Positions 53,985-62,351 of a stretch of DNA of 64,000 bases are shown here, piece after piece. The stretch spans positions 1 to 64,000 of the forward strand of contig JAGBHC010000029.1 in assembly GCA_017935625.1 (NCBI GenBank), written 5' to 3'. The translations under genes were made by a program, and so were the position numbers. The notes below the pieces were generated by a model that was not told where the DNA came from, did no database searches, and worked only from the letters and a program-made list of their open reading frames with translations. Positions within the stretch are counted from its first letter, which is position 1; each line of letters opens with the position of its first letter. The DNA comes from Rikenellaceae bacterium. Lineage in GTDB: Bacteria > Bacteroidota > Bacteroidia > Bacteroidales > Rikenellaceae.

Positions 53985-54155
53985 AAATTTTTATTTTCTA
54001 AAAAAAAGCCCGCGACCGCTTTTTTACGCTCGGACTGTGAATTTTGCGCCCCTCCGCCGAAGCCGGGGCGCTTTGCGCCGCGCCCTTTTCCGGGCGTCCG
54101 CGGGCGGGCGGTCCCCGCGCGGAAACCGTCTCCGGAGAGGCGATGCCGACATTTT

Positions 54156-54187
54156 TTTGTCTATTTGAGATAAATGTTCTATCTTTG
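54156..54187 (+). promoter_or_regulatory. Predicted promoter of tig-clpP-clpX
   Basis: TTTG at 54156-54159, a 20-nt spacer and TATCTTTG at 54180-54187 give a full-consensus promoter 81 bp before tig. Confidence 0.8.
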
Positions 54188-54268
54188 TAGCCCTTATGGC
54201 CCGACGCCGGGGACGAAACAGCGCCTGCGCGGGCCCGACACGAACGAAACAATAAAAACATACGTGAA

Positions 54269-55600
54269 ATGAATATCGTAGTAGAAAAACGCGAAGACCT
54301 GACCGCACTCGTAAAGGTTACGGTGGGTGAGGCCGACTATCAGCAGGCAGTGGACAAGAGTCTGCGGGAGTACCGCCGCAAGGCGAACATTCCCGGCTTC
54401 CGCCCCGGCATGGTGCCCATGGGAATCATCAACAAAATGTACCGCAAGGGAGCCATCGCCGAAGAGGCCTACCGCATGGCTTCGAACGCCTGCTTCAGCC
54501 ATCTGGAAAAGGAGAAAATCGAATTCGTGGGCGACGTGCTCCCCAGCGAGGAGCAGAAGCCGTTCGACTTCGAGAACAATACCGAGCACGAGTTCATGTT
54601 CGAAATAGGACTCAAGCCCGCCGTCGAAATCGAGCTGAGCGACAAGGACAAGGTCACCTACTACAAGCTCAAAATATCCAAGGAGATGCACGACGGCTAC
54701 CGCAGCAACTTCCTGCGCCGCTTCGGCCAGCTGGTGGACGTGGAGGAGGTGACCGCGGACGAGGCGCTGACCGTCACCCTCGACAACGAGCAGATGAACG
54801 TCCAGGACGCCTACGTGGGTCTCATCTCCATGGGAGAGGCCGAGCGTGCGCTGTTCAAGGGCAAGAAGGTCGGCGACAGCATGCAGGTGGATGTCAATGA
54901 ACTCTACAAGAATCCCGCCCAGCGTGCGGCCATCCTGCAGGTCAAGGAGAACGAGCTGGAGGGCATCGACCCCAAGTTCAACCTCACCGTCACCAAAATC
55001 CGCAAGTTCGCCGAGCCGGAGCTCAACGAGGAGTTCTTCAAGACGGCCTTCCCCGCCGGCGAGGTGACCGACGAGGCCGGGCTGGACAAGTTCATCGACG
55101 CCCAGATTTCCGGCGAGCTGCAGCGCGAGGCCGACTTCCTGTTCACCCTGGAGGTCCGCAACCTGCTCATGGAGAAAGCCGGGCTGAAGCTGCCCGAGGC
55201 CTTCCTCAAGCGCTGGCTCTACACCATCAACGAGGGCAAGTTCACCATGGAGGAGATTGAGAAGGACTTCGATTCGTTCCTCAAGATGATGAGCTGGAAC
55301 ATCATCCAGAAGCACTACACCGAGAAGCTGGGTCTGACCGTCACCGAAGAGGATGCCATGAACGAGGCCAAGGCACTTACCGCCATGCAGTTCGCACAGT
55401 ACGGCATGCCCGCCGCTCCGGACGACATGCTCACCGGCTACGCGAAGAACATCCTCGGCAACAAGGAGGAGTCGCGCAAGATTTACGAGAAGCTCTACGA
55501 GAACAAAGTGGTCGAGGCCGTGAAGGGTATGATAAAGGTATCCACCAAGAGCGTCACCACCGAAGAGTTCGGCAAAGCCTTCGAAAGCGTAAACAAATAG
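54269..55600 (+). CDS. tig: Trigger factor
   Basis: Trigger factor is the ribosome-bound chaperone. The 443-residue protein has the N-terminal ribosome-binding domain with GFRPGMVPMGII (the family GFRxGxxP loop), a divergent FKBP-like middle (about 150-240) and a long helical C-terminal domain. The peptidyl-prolyl isomerase part looks degenerate, as is common in Bacteroidetes. It leads into clpP and clpX, the classical order. Confidence 0.92.
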   Translation: MNIVVEKREDLTALVKVTVGEADYQQAVDKSLREYRRKANIPGFRPGMVPMGIINKMYRKGAIAEEAYRMASNACFSHLEKEKIEFVGDVLPSEEQKPFDFENNTEHEFMFEIGLKPAVEIELSDKDKVTYYKLKISKEMHDGYRSNFLRRFGQLVDVEEVTADEALTVTLDNEQMNVQDAYVGLISMGEAERALFKGKKVGDSMQVDVNELYKNPAQRAAILQVKENELEGIDPKFNLTVTKIRKFAEPELNEEFFKTAFPAGEVTDEAGLDKFIDAQISGELQREADFLFTLEVRNLLMEKAGLKLPEAFLKRWLYTINEGKFTMEEIEKDFDSFLKMMSWNIIQKHYTEKLGLTVTEEDAMNEAKALTAMQFAQYGMPAAPDDMLTGYAKNILGNKEESRKIYEKLYENKVVEAVKGMIKVSTKSVTTEEFGKAFESVNK

Positions 55601-55625
55601 TCCGAAACCCCTTTTTCGGCGCCTC

Positions 55626-55676
55626 AAGACTCCGTAAGGATTGATTTTTGCAAGAATCAATGGCTTATGGAGTCTT
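55626..55676 (+). other. Long two-part hairpin between tig and clpP
   Basis: Two nested stems are visible: an outer 13-bp stem (55626-55638 with 55664-55676, one G-T) and an inner ATTGATT/AATCAAT stem around an eight-base loop. The 3' side runs into TTTATT. It could be a partial terminator, a processing site that sets the tig:clpP ratio, or a mobile-element remnant. Confidence 0.7.
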
Positions 55677-55729
55677 TATTATGCGAGACTCCGCACGAAA
55701 CGTAACCTAATTTAAAACAGGATTGGACA

Positions 55730-56407
55730 ATGGCAAAGAGTGAATTTGAAAAGTACGCCACCCGGCACCTGGGCATCGGCAGCCTGCGCCTGCACGACTT
55801 CGCATCGCTGGCCGACAACTACATTTCGCCCACCATCATCGAGGAGAGACAGCTCAACGTCGCCACCATGGACGTCTTCTCGCGCCTGATGATGGACCGC
55901 ATCATCTTCCTGGGAGTGCCCATCTACGACGACGCGGCCAACATCATCCAGGCCCAGCTGCTCTTTCTCGAATCGGTAGACCCGGAGAAGGACATTCAGA
56001 TATACGTGAACTCGCCCGGCGGCTCGGTGAGCGCCGGACTGGGCATCTACGACACCATGCAGCTCATCAATTCGGACGTGGCCACCATCTGCACCGGACT
56101 GGCCGCCAGCATGGGGGCCGTGCTGCTGGCCGCAGGCGCCCCGGGCAAGCGTTCGGCGCTGCCCCACAGCCGCGTGATGATACACCAGCCCCTGGGCGGG
56201 GCGCAGGGCCAGGCTTCGGACATCGAAATCACCGCCCGCGAAATAGCCAAGACCAAACGCGAGCTCTACGAGATACTCGCCCACCACACCGGCGCCCCGA
56301 TAGAGAAAATCGAACGCGACGCCGACCGCGACCACTGGCTCTCGGCGGCCGAGGCCCGCGACTACGGCCTGATAGACGAGGTGCTGGTCAAACGCGAAAA
56401 GAAATAA
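55730..56407 (+). CDS. clpP: ATP-dependent Clp protease proteolytic subunit
   Basis: ClpP is the serine protease barrel used with ClpX. The 225-residue protein shows catalytic S117 in AASMGAVL, H142 in [10 protein letters not shown] and the acid in IERDADRD, with the [12 protein letters not shown] region. It follows tig by 129 bp and precedes clpX by 21 bp. Confidence 0.95.
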   Translation: MAKSEFEKYATRHLGIGSLRLHDFASLADNYISPTIIEERQLNVATMDVFSRLMMDRIIFLGVPIYDDAANIIQAQLLFLESVDPEKDIQIYVNSPGGSVSAGLGIYDTMQLINSDVATICTGLAASMGAVLLAAGAPGKRSALPHSRVMIHQPLGGAQGQASDIEITAREIAKTKRELYEILAHHTGAPIEKIERDADRDHWLSAAEARDYGLIDEVLVKREKK

Positions 56408-56428
56408 CGAACGGAAAACAGGGAAAAG

Positions 56429-57703
56429 ATGGCAAAGAACACTAACTCAGGAAACGGCAACGGCCACTATCCGCAGATGGACTGCTGCTCGTTCTGCGGC
56501 GCGCAGCGCGACGACGTGGAGATACTCTTCTCGGGCAGCAACGGAGCCCACATCTGCAGCACCTGCATCGAGAACGGCTACCGCATCTGCCAGGAGAACA
56601 AACCCAAGAACAGCAAGCCCCTGCCCGCCATCAAGCTGGAGGAGCTCAAGAAACCGGCCGAGATAAAGGCCTTCCTCGACCAGTACGTCATCGGTCAGGA
56701 TGCGGCCAAGCGCTACATGTCGGTGGCGGTCTACAACCACTACAAGCGGCTGATGCACGCCGACGGCAAGAAGAGCGACATGGTGGAGATAGACAAGTCG
56801 AACATCATCATGGTGGGCGCGACGGGCACGGGCAAGACGCTGCTGGCCCGCAGCATCGCCCGCATGCTCAACGTCCCCTTCACCATCGTGGACGCCACGG
56901 TGCTCACCGAGGCGGGCTACGTGGGCGAGGACGTGGAGAGCATCCTCTCGCGGCTGCTGCAGGTGGCCGACTACGACGTGGCGCTGGCCGAGCGCGGCAT
57001 CGTCTTCATCGACGAGGTGGACAAAATCGCCCGCAAGAGCGACAACCCCTCCATCACCCGCGACGTGAGCGGCGAAGGGGTGCAGCAGGCGCTGCTCAAG
57101 ATTCTGGAGGGCACGGTGGTGAACGTTCCGCCCCAGGGCGGCCGCAAGCACCCCGACCAGCAGTACATCCAGGTCAATACGTCCAACATCCTGTTCATCT
57201 GCGGCGGCGCATTCGACGGCATCGAGAAGAAGATAGCCCAGCGCCTCAACACCCGCGCGATGGGCTACGGACGCCTGAACGCCGACCCCATCGACCGCAA
57301 GAACCTCATGCAGTACATCATGCCGCAGGACCTCAAGTCGTTCGGGCTCATCCCCGAGCTGGTGGGCCGTCTGCCGGTGCTCACCTACCTCGAACCGCTG
57401 GGACGCGAAGCGCTGCGCAAAATACTCACCGAGCCCAAGAACGCACTCATCAAGCAGTACAAGCTGCTCTTCAGCCTCGACGGCGTGGAGCTCTCCTTCG
57501 ACGACGAGGTGCTCGACTACATCGTGGACAAGAGCATCGAATACAAACTCGGTGCCCGCGGCCTGCGCTCGATATGCGAGGCCATCGTGACGGACCTCAT
57601 GTACCGCATCCCCACCGACGGCCGGAAGGAGTGCCGCATAACGCTCGACTACGCCCGCAGCCAGGTGGAGAAATCCAACCTGGCCGGCAAGCAGGTGGCC
57701 TGA
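56429..57703 (+). CDS. clpX: ATP-dependent Clp protease ATP-binding subunit ClpX
   Basis: ClpX unfolds substrates and feeds them to ClpP. The 424-residue protein has the N-terminal zinc-binding domain (C20, C23, C43, C46), Walker A GATGTGKT at 130-137, Walker [11 protein letters not shown], and the IGF-type loop replaced by the usual region near the C-terminus. It starts 21 bp after clpP. Confidence 0.95.
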   Translation: MAKNTNSGNGNGHYPQMDCCSFCGAQRDDVEILFSGSNGAHICSTCIENGYRICQENKPKNSKPLPAIKLEELKKPAEIKAFLDQYVIGQDAAKRYMSVAVYNHYKRLMHADGKKSDMVEIDKSNIIMVGATGTGKTLLARSIARMLNVPFTIVDATVLTEAGYVGEDVESILSRLLQVADYDVALAERGIVFIDEVDKIARKSDNPSITRDVSGEGVQQALLKILEGTVVNVPPQGGRKHPDQQYIQVNTSNILFICGGAFDGIEKKIAQRLNTRAMGYGRLNADPIDRKNLMQYIMPQDLKSFGLIPELVGRLPVLTYLEPLGREALRKILTEPKNALIKQYKLLFSLDGVELSFDDEVLDYIVDKSIEYKLGARGLRSICEAIVTDLMYRIPTDGRKECRITLDYARSQVEKSNLAGKQVA

Positions 57704-57925
57704 CCCCGTTCCCGCAGGGTGCGGAGGGCTCTCTTCTCTCCCGCCCCCGCGACAGCCCGTCTGCGGTTTCCGACTCCCCCCGGCGCCCGAGACGCCCCTT
57801 CGGCAGCTCTCAGCCCCGCCCCGGCGGGACACTGCTCCGCCCCGGCGGCCCGGAACAACCCGGTCCGCAGCCGGCCGCCCCGAAAAGAGGAGGCGAGAAA
57901 CGGCGAATCCGGGCGAATCCGACGA

Positions 57926-57966
57926 AAATGTGAGTTTCCGCTCCGGGAAACTCACATTTTTTCATT
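57926..57966 (+). terminator. Terminator after clpX
   Basis: A 14-bp stem (AATGTGAGTTTCC side with GGAAACTCACATT side) is followed by TTTTTTC. The 220 bp between the clpX stop and this hairpin are GC-rich and hold no gene. Confidence 0.9.
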
Positions 57967-57971
57967 TTTTA

Positions 57972-58002
57972 TTTGCAGTGTAAATAAAAATGTCTATCTT
58001 TG
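57972..58002 (+). promoter_or_regulatory. Predicted tRNA-Arg promoter
   Basis: TTTG at 57972-57975, a 19-nt spacer and TATCTTTG at 57995-58002 give a full-consensus promoter 18 bp before the tRNA. Confidence 0.8.
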
Positions 58003-58020
58003 CACTCGCATTCAAGGCAT

Positions 58021-58094
58021 GGCTCCGTAGCTTAACTGAATAGAGCACTTGACTACGGATCAAGAGGTTACAGGTTTGAATCCTGTCGGAGTCA
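58021..58094 (+). tRNA. tRNA-Arg (anticodon ACG)
   Basis: The acceptor GGCTCCG pairs with CGGAGTC (one G-T), the D arm starts TAGCTTAACTG, the anticodon stem CTTGA/TCAAG encloses CTACGGA (anticodon ACG), and the T arm ACAGG/CCTGT encloses TTTGAAT. The discriminator is A and CCA is not encoded. Confidence 0.92.
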
Positions 58095-58100
58095 CAAGAA

Positions 58101-58127
58101 AGAGGTCGTGTCGTCACGACCTCTTTT
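58101..58127 (+). terminator. Terminator of the tRNA-Arg gene
   Basis: A 10-bp stem (AGAGGTCGTG with CACGACCTCT) around TCGT is followed by TTT, seven bases after the tRNA. Confidence 0.85.
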
Positions 58128-58173
58128 CGTTTCCGCCGGGAGCGATACGCCTCTTCAGCACGCCCTCCGGACA

Positions 58174-58204
58174 TTGCAACCGTCGATATTTTTGCATACT
58201 TTTG
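58174..58204 (+). promoter_or_regulatory. Predicted promoter for the coiled-coil membrane protein
   Basis: TTG at 58174-58176, a 20-nt spacer and TACTTTTG at 58197-58204 match the consensus, 58 bp before the ATG at 58262. Confidence 0.65.
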
Positions 58205-58261
58205 TCATAAACAGCCCGTTTCGCTGACCCGAACGCAATCCTTACCTTAAAAACCACCATC

Positions 58262-59659
58262 ATGGCAACCCGAAAACTGGATAAGAACCTGGTCATGGCC
58301 CAATGCGTCGCCATCATGCAACGGCAGTCGAGAAACACGCGCCACCCCCGGATGCGGGCGGCCATCGACAACGCCATCGACTATTTCGGCACTCCCGGAC
58401 GTGCCGACGAATACGGCATGATTGTCTACACGAACGCCATCACGCTCGTCCACCGCAACTACGAAAACAGACCCAACCTCACCCTCTATCCCGACGGGAA
58501 GCTCCTCATCGGCCGGTTCGACTCGTGGCTCAAGTTCGACGACTCCCGCTGCATACGCATCCACGGCGACGGAACCGCCGACTGCGGCGTAAGCAACCAC
58601 GGCATCATGACCGGAGAGTGTCTCACCGAGAAGCTCGCCTACAACCAGGGCAAAGAAATCAAATACAGCTACAACCCCCAGCCGCTGCCCTTCTACCTGC
58701 AAGGGGGCGATTCGGTCGATAACGACGATTCGCTCAATCTGTTCGGCCGGCTGACACGCAACCGCACCATCGGCCGCAAGGATTTTCTGGTCGGTTCGCT
58801 CATCCTGTTCGCCCTCTTCTATCTGTGCTCGGGCATCGGCATGACGGTGATGCAGCACAACGAACTGCTCGGACAGTTCATCGTCGGGGCCGGCGGCCTG
58901 CTGCTCTTCATCGCAGGCATCGTGCTCGTCGTCAAGCGCGTGGGCGACCTCGGCTTTTTCGGCATCCCGCGGGTGCTCGCGATAGCGGTCATGCTGGTCT
59001 GCCCCGTACTGCTTCTGCTTCTGCTGGTGATGAAGACGCGGGTGATAAGCGAATACCAGAGCGAAGCGGCCCGGAAGAAACGGCAGGAGCTGCACGACGA
59101 GGCCCGGCGGGCATTGGCCCGCAGATGCGACGTGTCGGACTACACGCCCGACTGGTTCGCGGCCTCACCGGAAGCGCTGCGCTCCGCCGGCCGCTCGGGC
59201 ACCCCGCACCGCCCTGCCCCCTGCGACGAAAGGGAGGAAGAGCGCCGCAGAGAAGAGCAGGAGCGGGACCGCAGAGAAGAGGAGCGCCGCGAGGAGGAAC
59301 GCAGAGAGGAAGAGCGCCGGAAAGCGGAACGGCAAAGAGAGGAGGAGTACGAGCGGGAGTGCCGCCGCAATGAGCTCGACCGTCAAATCGGTGTTCTGCG
59401 CAGCCAGCTTTCGAGCGAGGAGCACCGGCTGAATTGCGCCCGCGGCGAATACGACCGGGCCCGCCAGCAGGCCGACACCTATCTCTCCTACGCCCGCAGC
59501 ACCGACGACGAATCCCTGCGCCGCGACTACGAACAGAGTGCCGACAGCTACCTCTCGGACGCCCGTTCGGCGGAGAGCGACGCCTCCGACGCCGCCTCGC
59601 GAATCGCCGATTTGCAAAACGAGATAAGCTGCCTGGAGAGCGAACGCTCCGGCCTGTAG
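58262..59659 (+). CDS. Membrane protein of unknown function with DUF805-like core and charged coiled coil
   Basis: This 465-residue protein has three parts. Residues 1-165 are soluble, with no family I recognise. Residues 174-257 hold three hydrophobic helices (about 174-197, 203-224, 235-257), with VKRVGDLGFFGIP resembling the DUF805 loop. Residues 318-465 are extremely rich in Glu and Arg in runs such as REEERREEERR, followed by a helical stretch with many Asp and Ser, which should form a coiled coil in the cytoplasm. The gene is monocistronic with its own promoter. Function is unknown; a scaffold or membrane-tethering role is only a guess. Confidence 0.7.
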   Translation: MATRKLDKNLVMAQCVAIMQRQSRNTRHPRMRAAIDNAIDYFGTPGRADEYGMIVYTNAITLVHRNYENRPNLTLYPDGKLLIGRFDSWLKFDDSRCIRIHGDGTADCGVSNHGIMTGECLTEKLAYNQGKEIKYSYNPQPLPFYLQGGDSVDNDDSLNLFGRLTRNRTIGRKDFLVGSLILFALFYLCSGIGMTVMQHNELLGQFIVGAGGLLLFIAGIVLVVKRVGDLGFFGIPRVLAIAVMLVCPVLLLLLLVMKTRVISEYQSEAARKKRQELHDEARRALARRCDVSDYTPDWFAASPEALRSAGRSGTPHRPAPCDEREEERRREEQERDRREEERREEERREEERRKAERQREEEYERECRRNELDRQIGVLRSQLSSEEHRLNCARGEYDRARQQADTYLSYARSTDDESLRRDYEQSADSYLSDARSAESDASDAASRIADLQNEISCLESERSGL

Positions 59660-59735
59660 TCGCCGCCCCGCCGCTTCATCCCCTCCCCCGCTCCAGCCAT
59701 ACGGTTTTTGCGGAACCGCGAGGGACCCCGAAACA

Positions 59736-59895
59736 AACCGCGACGAGGGTGCGGCAACCTCCGGCGAAACCGCAAGGGAACCATGACAAGTCCCTCCCAA
59801 GGAGCGCGACGAACCGCGACGAGGGTGCGGCAACCTCCGGCGAAACCGCGAGGGGCCATGACAAGCCCCTCCCAAGGAGCGCGACGAACCGCAAC
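59736..59895. repeat. Minisatellite with 75-76 bp unit
   Basis: A unit beginning AACCGCGACGAGGGTGCGGC occurs at 59736 and 59812 almost unchanged, and a partial third begins at 59887. It lies in the 386-bp gap between the coiled-coil gene and the AspT-like gene. Reading frames through it are repetitive and not supported as genes. Confidence 0.8.
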
Positions 59896-59982
59896 GGGTC
59901 CAAGACACGAACCGCTCTTTTCCAGACGGCGGCACGCCTTTTCGGGCGTTCCCGCGGAAATCGGCCGGTCCGGTCCCGTTTT

Positions 59983-60015
59983 TTTGGCACGTAATTGTAT
60001 AATTGCGTATCTTTG
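59983..60015 (+). promoter_or_regulatory. Predicted promoter of the AspT-like transporter gene
   Basis: TTTG at 59983-59986, a 21-nt spacer and TATCTTTG at 60008-60015 match the consensus, 31 bp before the ATG at 60046. Confidence 0.75.
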
Positions 60016-60045
60016 CACCCCCGACGGCAAAGAACCGGCTATATC

Positions 60046-61707
60046 ATGGAATGGTTTAAGGAACTCATCGTATCGCACAGCGCCATACAGGCGGTCATCG
60101 TCATCTCGCTCATCTCCACGCTCGGACTTGCGCTGGGGAAGATACGCATTCTGGGCATCTCGCTCGGCGTGACGTTCGTCTTCTTCGTGGGCATCATGGC
60201 CGGTCACTTCGGACTGTCGATAGACCCCCGGATGCTCAACTACGCCGAGAGTTTCGGACTGGTGCTCTTCGTCTACACCCTCGGTCTGCAGGTGGGACCG
60301 GGATTTTTCAGCGCGTTCCACTCGGGCGGCATCCGGCAGGTCATGGCGGGCGTGGCGCTGGTCCTGCTCGGGACCCTCACCGCCGTGGCGCTCGGCCGGC
60401 TCACCGGCATCTCCCTGCCCGACATGGTAGGCGTTCTGTGCGGAGCCACGACCAACACCCCCGCCCTCGGTGCCGCACAGCAGACCCTCAAACAACTCGG
60501 ACTTCCCGGCAGCGGCCCGGCCCTGAGCTGCGCAGTCACCTACCCGCTGGGCGTAATCGGGGTGATTCTGGCCATCGCGGCCGTCCGCAAGCTCTTTGTC
60601 CGCCCCGCCGACCTGCCCGACCCCGACGCCTGCCACCGGAGCAACACCTTCATCACCGAGTTCCGGGTGACCAACCCCGGCATCTTCGGCCGCAACATCC
60701 GCGACGTGGCGGCGCTTTCGCAGCACCGGTTCGTCATCTCGCGGCTGTGGCGCGACGGGCAGGTCTCCATCCCCACCTCCGACAAGACCCTGCAGGAGGG
60801 CGACCGGCTGCTGGTGGTCACCACCCGCGAGGAGGTCGGCGCACTGACCGTCATCTTCGGACATCAGCGGCAGCGCGACTGGAACAAGAACGACATCGAC
60901 TGGAACGCCATTGACCGACAGCTCATCTCGCAGCGCATCGTGGTGACACGGCCCGAAATCAACGGCAAGAAACTCAGCTCGCTGCGCCTGCGCAACCTCT
61001 ACGGCATCAACATCAGCCGCGTGCTGCGTTCCGGCGTACAGCTGCTGGCCACTCCCGACCTGACGCTCCAGCTGGGCGACAGCCTCACGGTCGTGGGCGA
61101 GCAGGAGGCGATAAACAACGTGGAAAAGATTCTGGGCAACGCCGTCAAGTCGCTCAAGGAGCCCAACCTCATCTCCATCTTTCTCGGACTGGTGCTGGGT
61201 CTCGCCCTGGGCGCCATCCCCATCATGCTGCCGGGCATCGGCTCGCCCGTAAAACTGGGACTGGCGGGAGGCCCCATCATCGTGGGCATCCTCATCGGCA
61301 CCTTCGGTCCGCGCCTGCACATGGTCACCTACACCACCCTGAGCGCCAACCTCATGCTCCGGGCGCTCGGTCTGTCGATATACCTGGCCTGCCTGGGACT
61401 CGACGCCGGCCGCCACTTCTTCGAGACGGTGATGCGCCCCGAAGGGGTGATGTGGCTCTGGACGGGCTTCGTGGTCACCTTCGTTCCCGTGGCCCTCATG
61501 GCAATCTTCCTGCTCCGGGTGATGCGCATGGACTACGGCTCCATCTCGGGCATCCTGTGCGGCAGCATGGCCAACCCCATGGCCCTCAACTACGCCAACG
61601 ACACCATCCCCAGCGACCGTCCCGCCGTAGCCTACGCCACGGTCTATCCCGTCTGCATGTTCCTGCGCGTCATCATCGCCCAGGTGCTGCTGCTCTTCCT
61701 GCTCTGA
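60046..61707 (+). CDS. AspT/YidE-family putative transporter
   Basis: This 553-residue membrane protein has the layout of the AspT/YidE family: a transmembrane domain (about residues 10-180), two TrkA-C-type regulatory domains in the middle (about 205-365, seen in ...EGDRLLVVTTREEV and LGDSLTVVGEQEAI) and a second transmembrane domain (about 380-553). Conserved segments such as GVLCGATTNTPALGAAQQTL and GILCGSMANPMALNYAND are inverted-repeat equivalents. AspT itself exchanges aspartate for alanine; other members are uncharacterised, so substrate is open. I chose the ATG at 60046; a longer start would overlap the promoter. Confidence 0.85.
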   Translation: MEWFKELIVSHSAIQAVIVISLISTLGLALGKIRILGISLGVTFVFFVGIMAGHFGLSIDPRMLNYAESFGLVLFVYTLGLQVGPGFFSAFHSGGIRQVMAGVALVLLGTLTAVALGRLTGISLPDMVGVLCGATTNTPALGAAQQTLKQLGLPGSGPALSCAVTYPLGVIGVILAIAAVRKLFVRPADLPDPDACHRSNTFITEFRVTNPGIFGRNIRDVAALSQHRFVISRLWRDGQVSIPTSDKTLQEGDRLLVVTTREEVGALTVIFGHQRQRDWNKNDIDWNAIDRQLISQRIVVTRPEINGKKLSSLRLRNLYGINISRVLRSGVQLLATPDLTLQLGDSLTVVGEQEAINNVEKILGNAVKSLKEPNLISIFLGLVLGLALGAIPIMLPGIGSPVKLGLAGGPIIVGILIGTFGPRLHMVTYTTLSANLMLRALGLSIYLACLGLDAGRHFFETVMRPEGVMWLWTGFVVTFVPVALMAIFLLRVMRMDYGSISGILCGSMANPMALNYANDTIPSDRPAVAYATVYPVCMFLRVIIAQVLLLFLL

Positions 61708-61818
61708 CCGCTCCGGGGCACCATCCCGCCCCGACTCCCGAATCCGACTCCCGGCCCCGACACTCAGCCAGCATGCACGGCCCCCGCCCGCCGCAGCCAT
61801 CCCGGCTCCGGACACCGC

Positions 61819-61860
61819 AAAAAAAAGATTGTGCCCGGTCTCCAGACCGGGCACAATCTC
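61819..61860 (-). terminator. Terminator of the ileS-dksA unit
   Basis: A perfect 16-bp stem (AGATTGTGCCCGGTCT with its complement) around CC is preceded on the plus strand by eight A residues, so it terminates minus-strand transcription 19 bp past the DksA-family stop. The plus-strand transporter gene may share the hairpin. Confidence 0.88.
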
Positions 61861-61878
61861 GCTTTCTTCAGAGAAATG

Positions 61879-62262
61879 TTATTTATTATTCTCTTTCACC
61901 TCGATGCACAACGTGGCGTGCGGAACGATACGGAGCCGCTCCTTGGGAATCAGCTTCCCCGTCTCACGGCAAATGCCGTAGGTCTTGTTCTCGATACGCA
62001 CCAGTGCCGCCTCGAGATGCTGGATGAATTTCAACTGACGCTGGGCCAATCTGCCGCTCTCCTCTTTGGACAATGTCGATGCGCCCTCTTCCAATACCTT
62101 GAAGGTAGGCGAAGTATCTTCGGTGTCGTTATCAGCCGTGTGGGTGATAGTGGCTCGCAAAAGGTCGTAGTCGGCTTTGGCCTTCTTCAGTTTCTCAAGA
62201 ATCAAGGTCTTGAATTCGGCCAGTTCCGCATCCGAATACCTTGTTTTTTCAACCTCTGCCAT
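61879..62262 (-). CDS. TraR/DksA-family protein with reduced zinc finger
   Basis: This 127-residue protein has the DksA layout: a long charged coiled coil (about 10-85) and a C-terminal finger. Only two cysteines remain at the finger (YGICRETGK and ATLCIEV), so the four-cysteine zinc site of E. coli DksA is reduced. Members bind the RNA polymerase secondary channel and affect rRNA promoters; whether this one keeps that role is inferred. It lies 89 bp after ileS, an order common in Bacteroidetes. Confidence 0.82.
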   Translation of the reverse strand: MAEVEKTRYSDAELAEFKTLILEKLKKAKADYDLLRATITHTADNDTEDTSPTFKVLEEGASTLSKEESGRLAQRQLKFIQHLEAALVRIENKTYGICRETGKLIPKERLRIVPHATLCIEVKENNK

Positions 62263-62351
62263 AGCTTTTCGTTTTTAAGTTGCGATATAAAAATAAACAT
62301 TTATTCTATTAACACCAAAAATCGAGACGCTTTTTTGCGGGCGGCTCTTCC

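Noticed and set aside
59736-59895. Repeat units considered as a CRISPR array
   Set aside because: Only two to three long units are directly adjacent without unique spacers, and no cas gene is present. No CRISPR array was found anywhere in the window.
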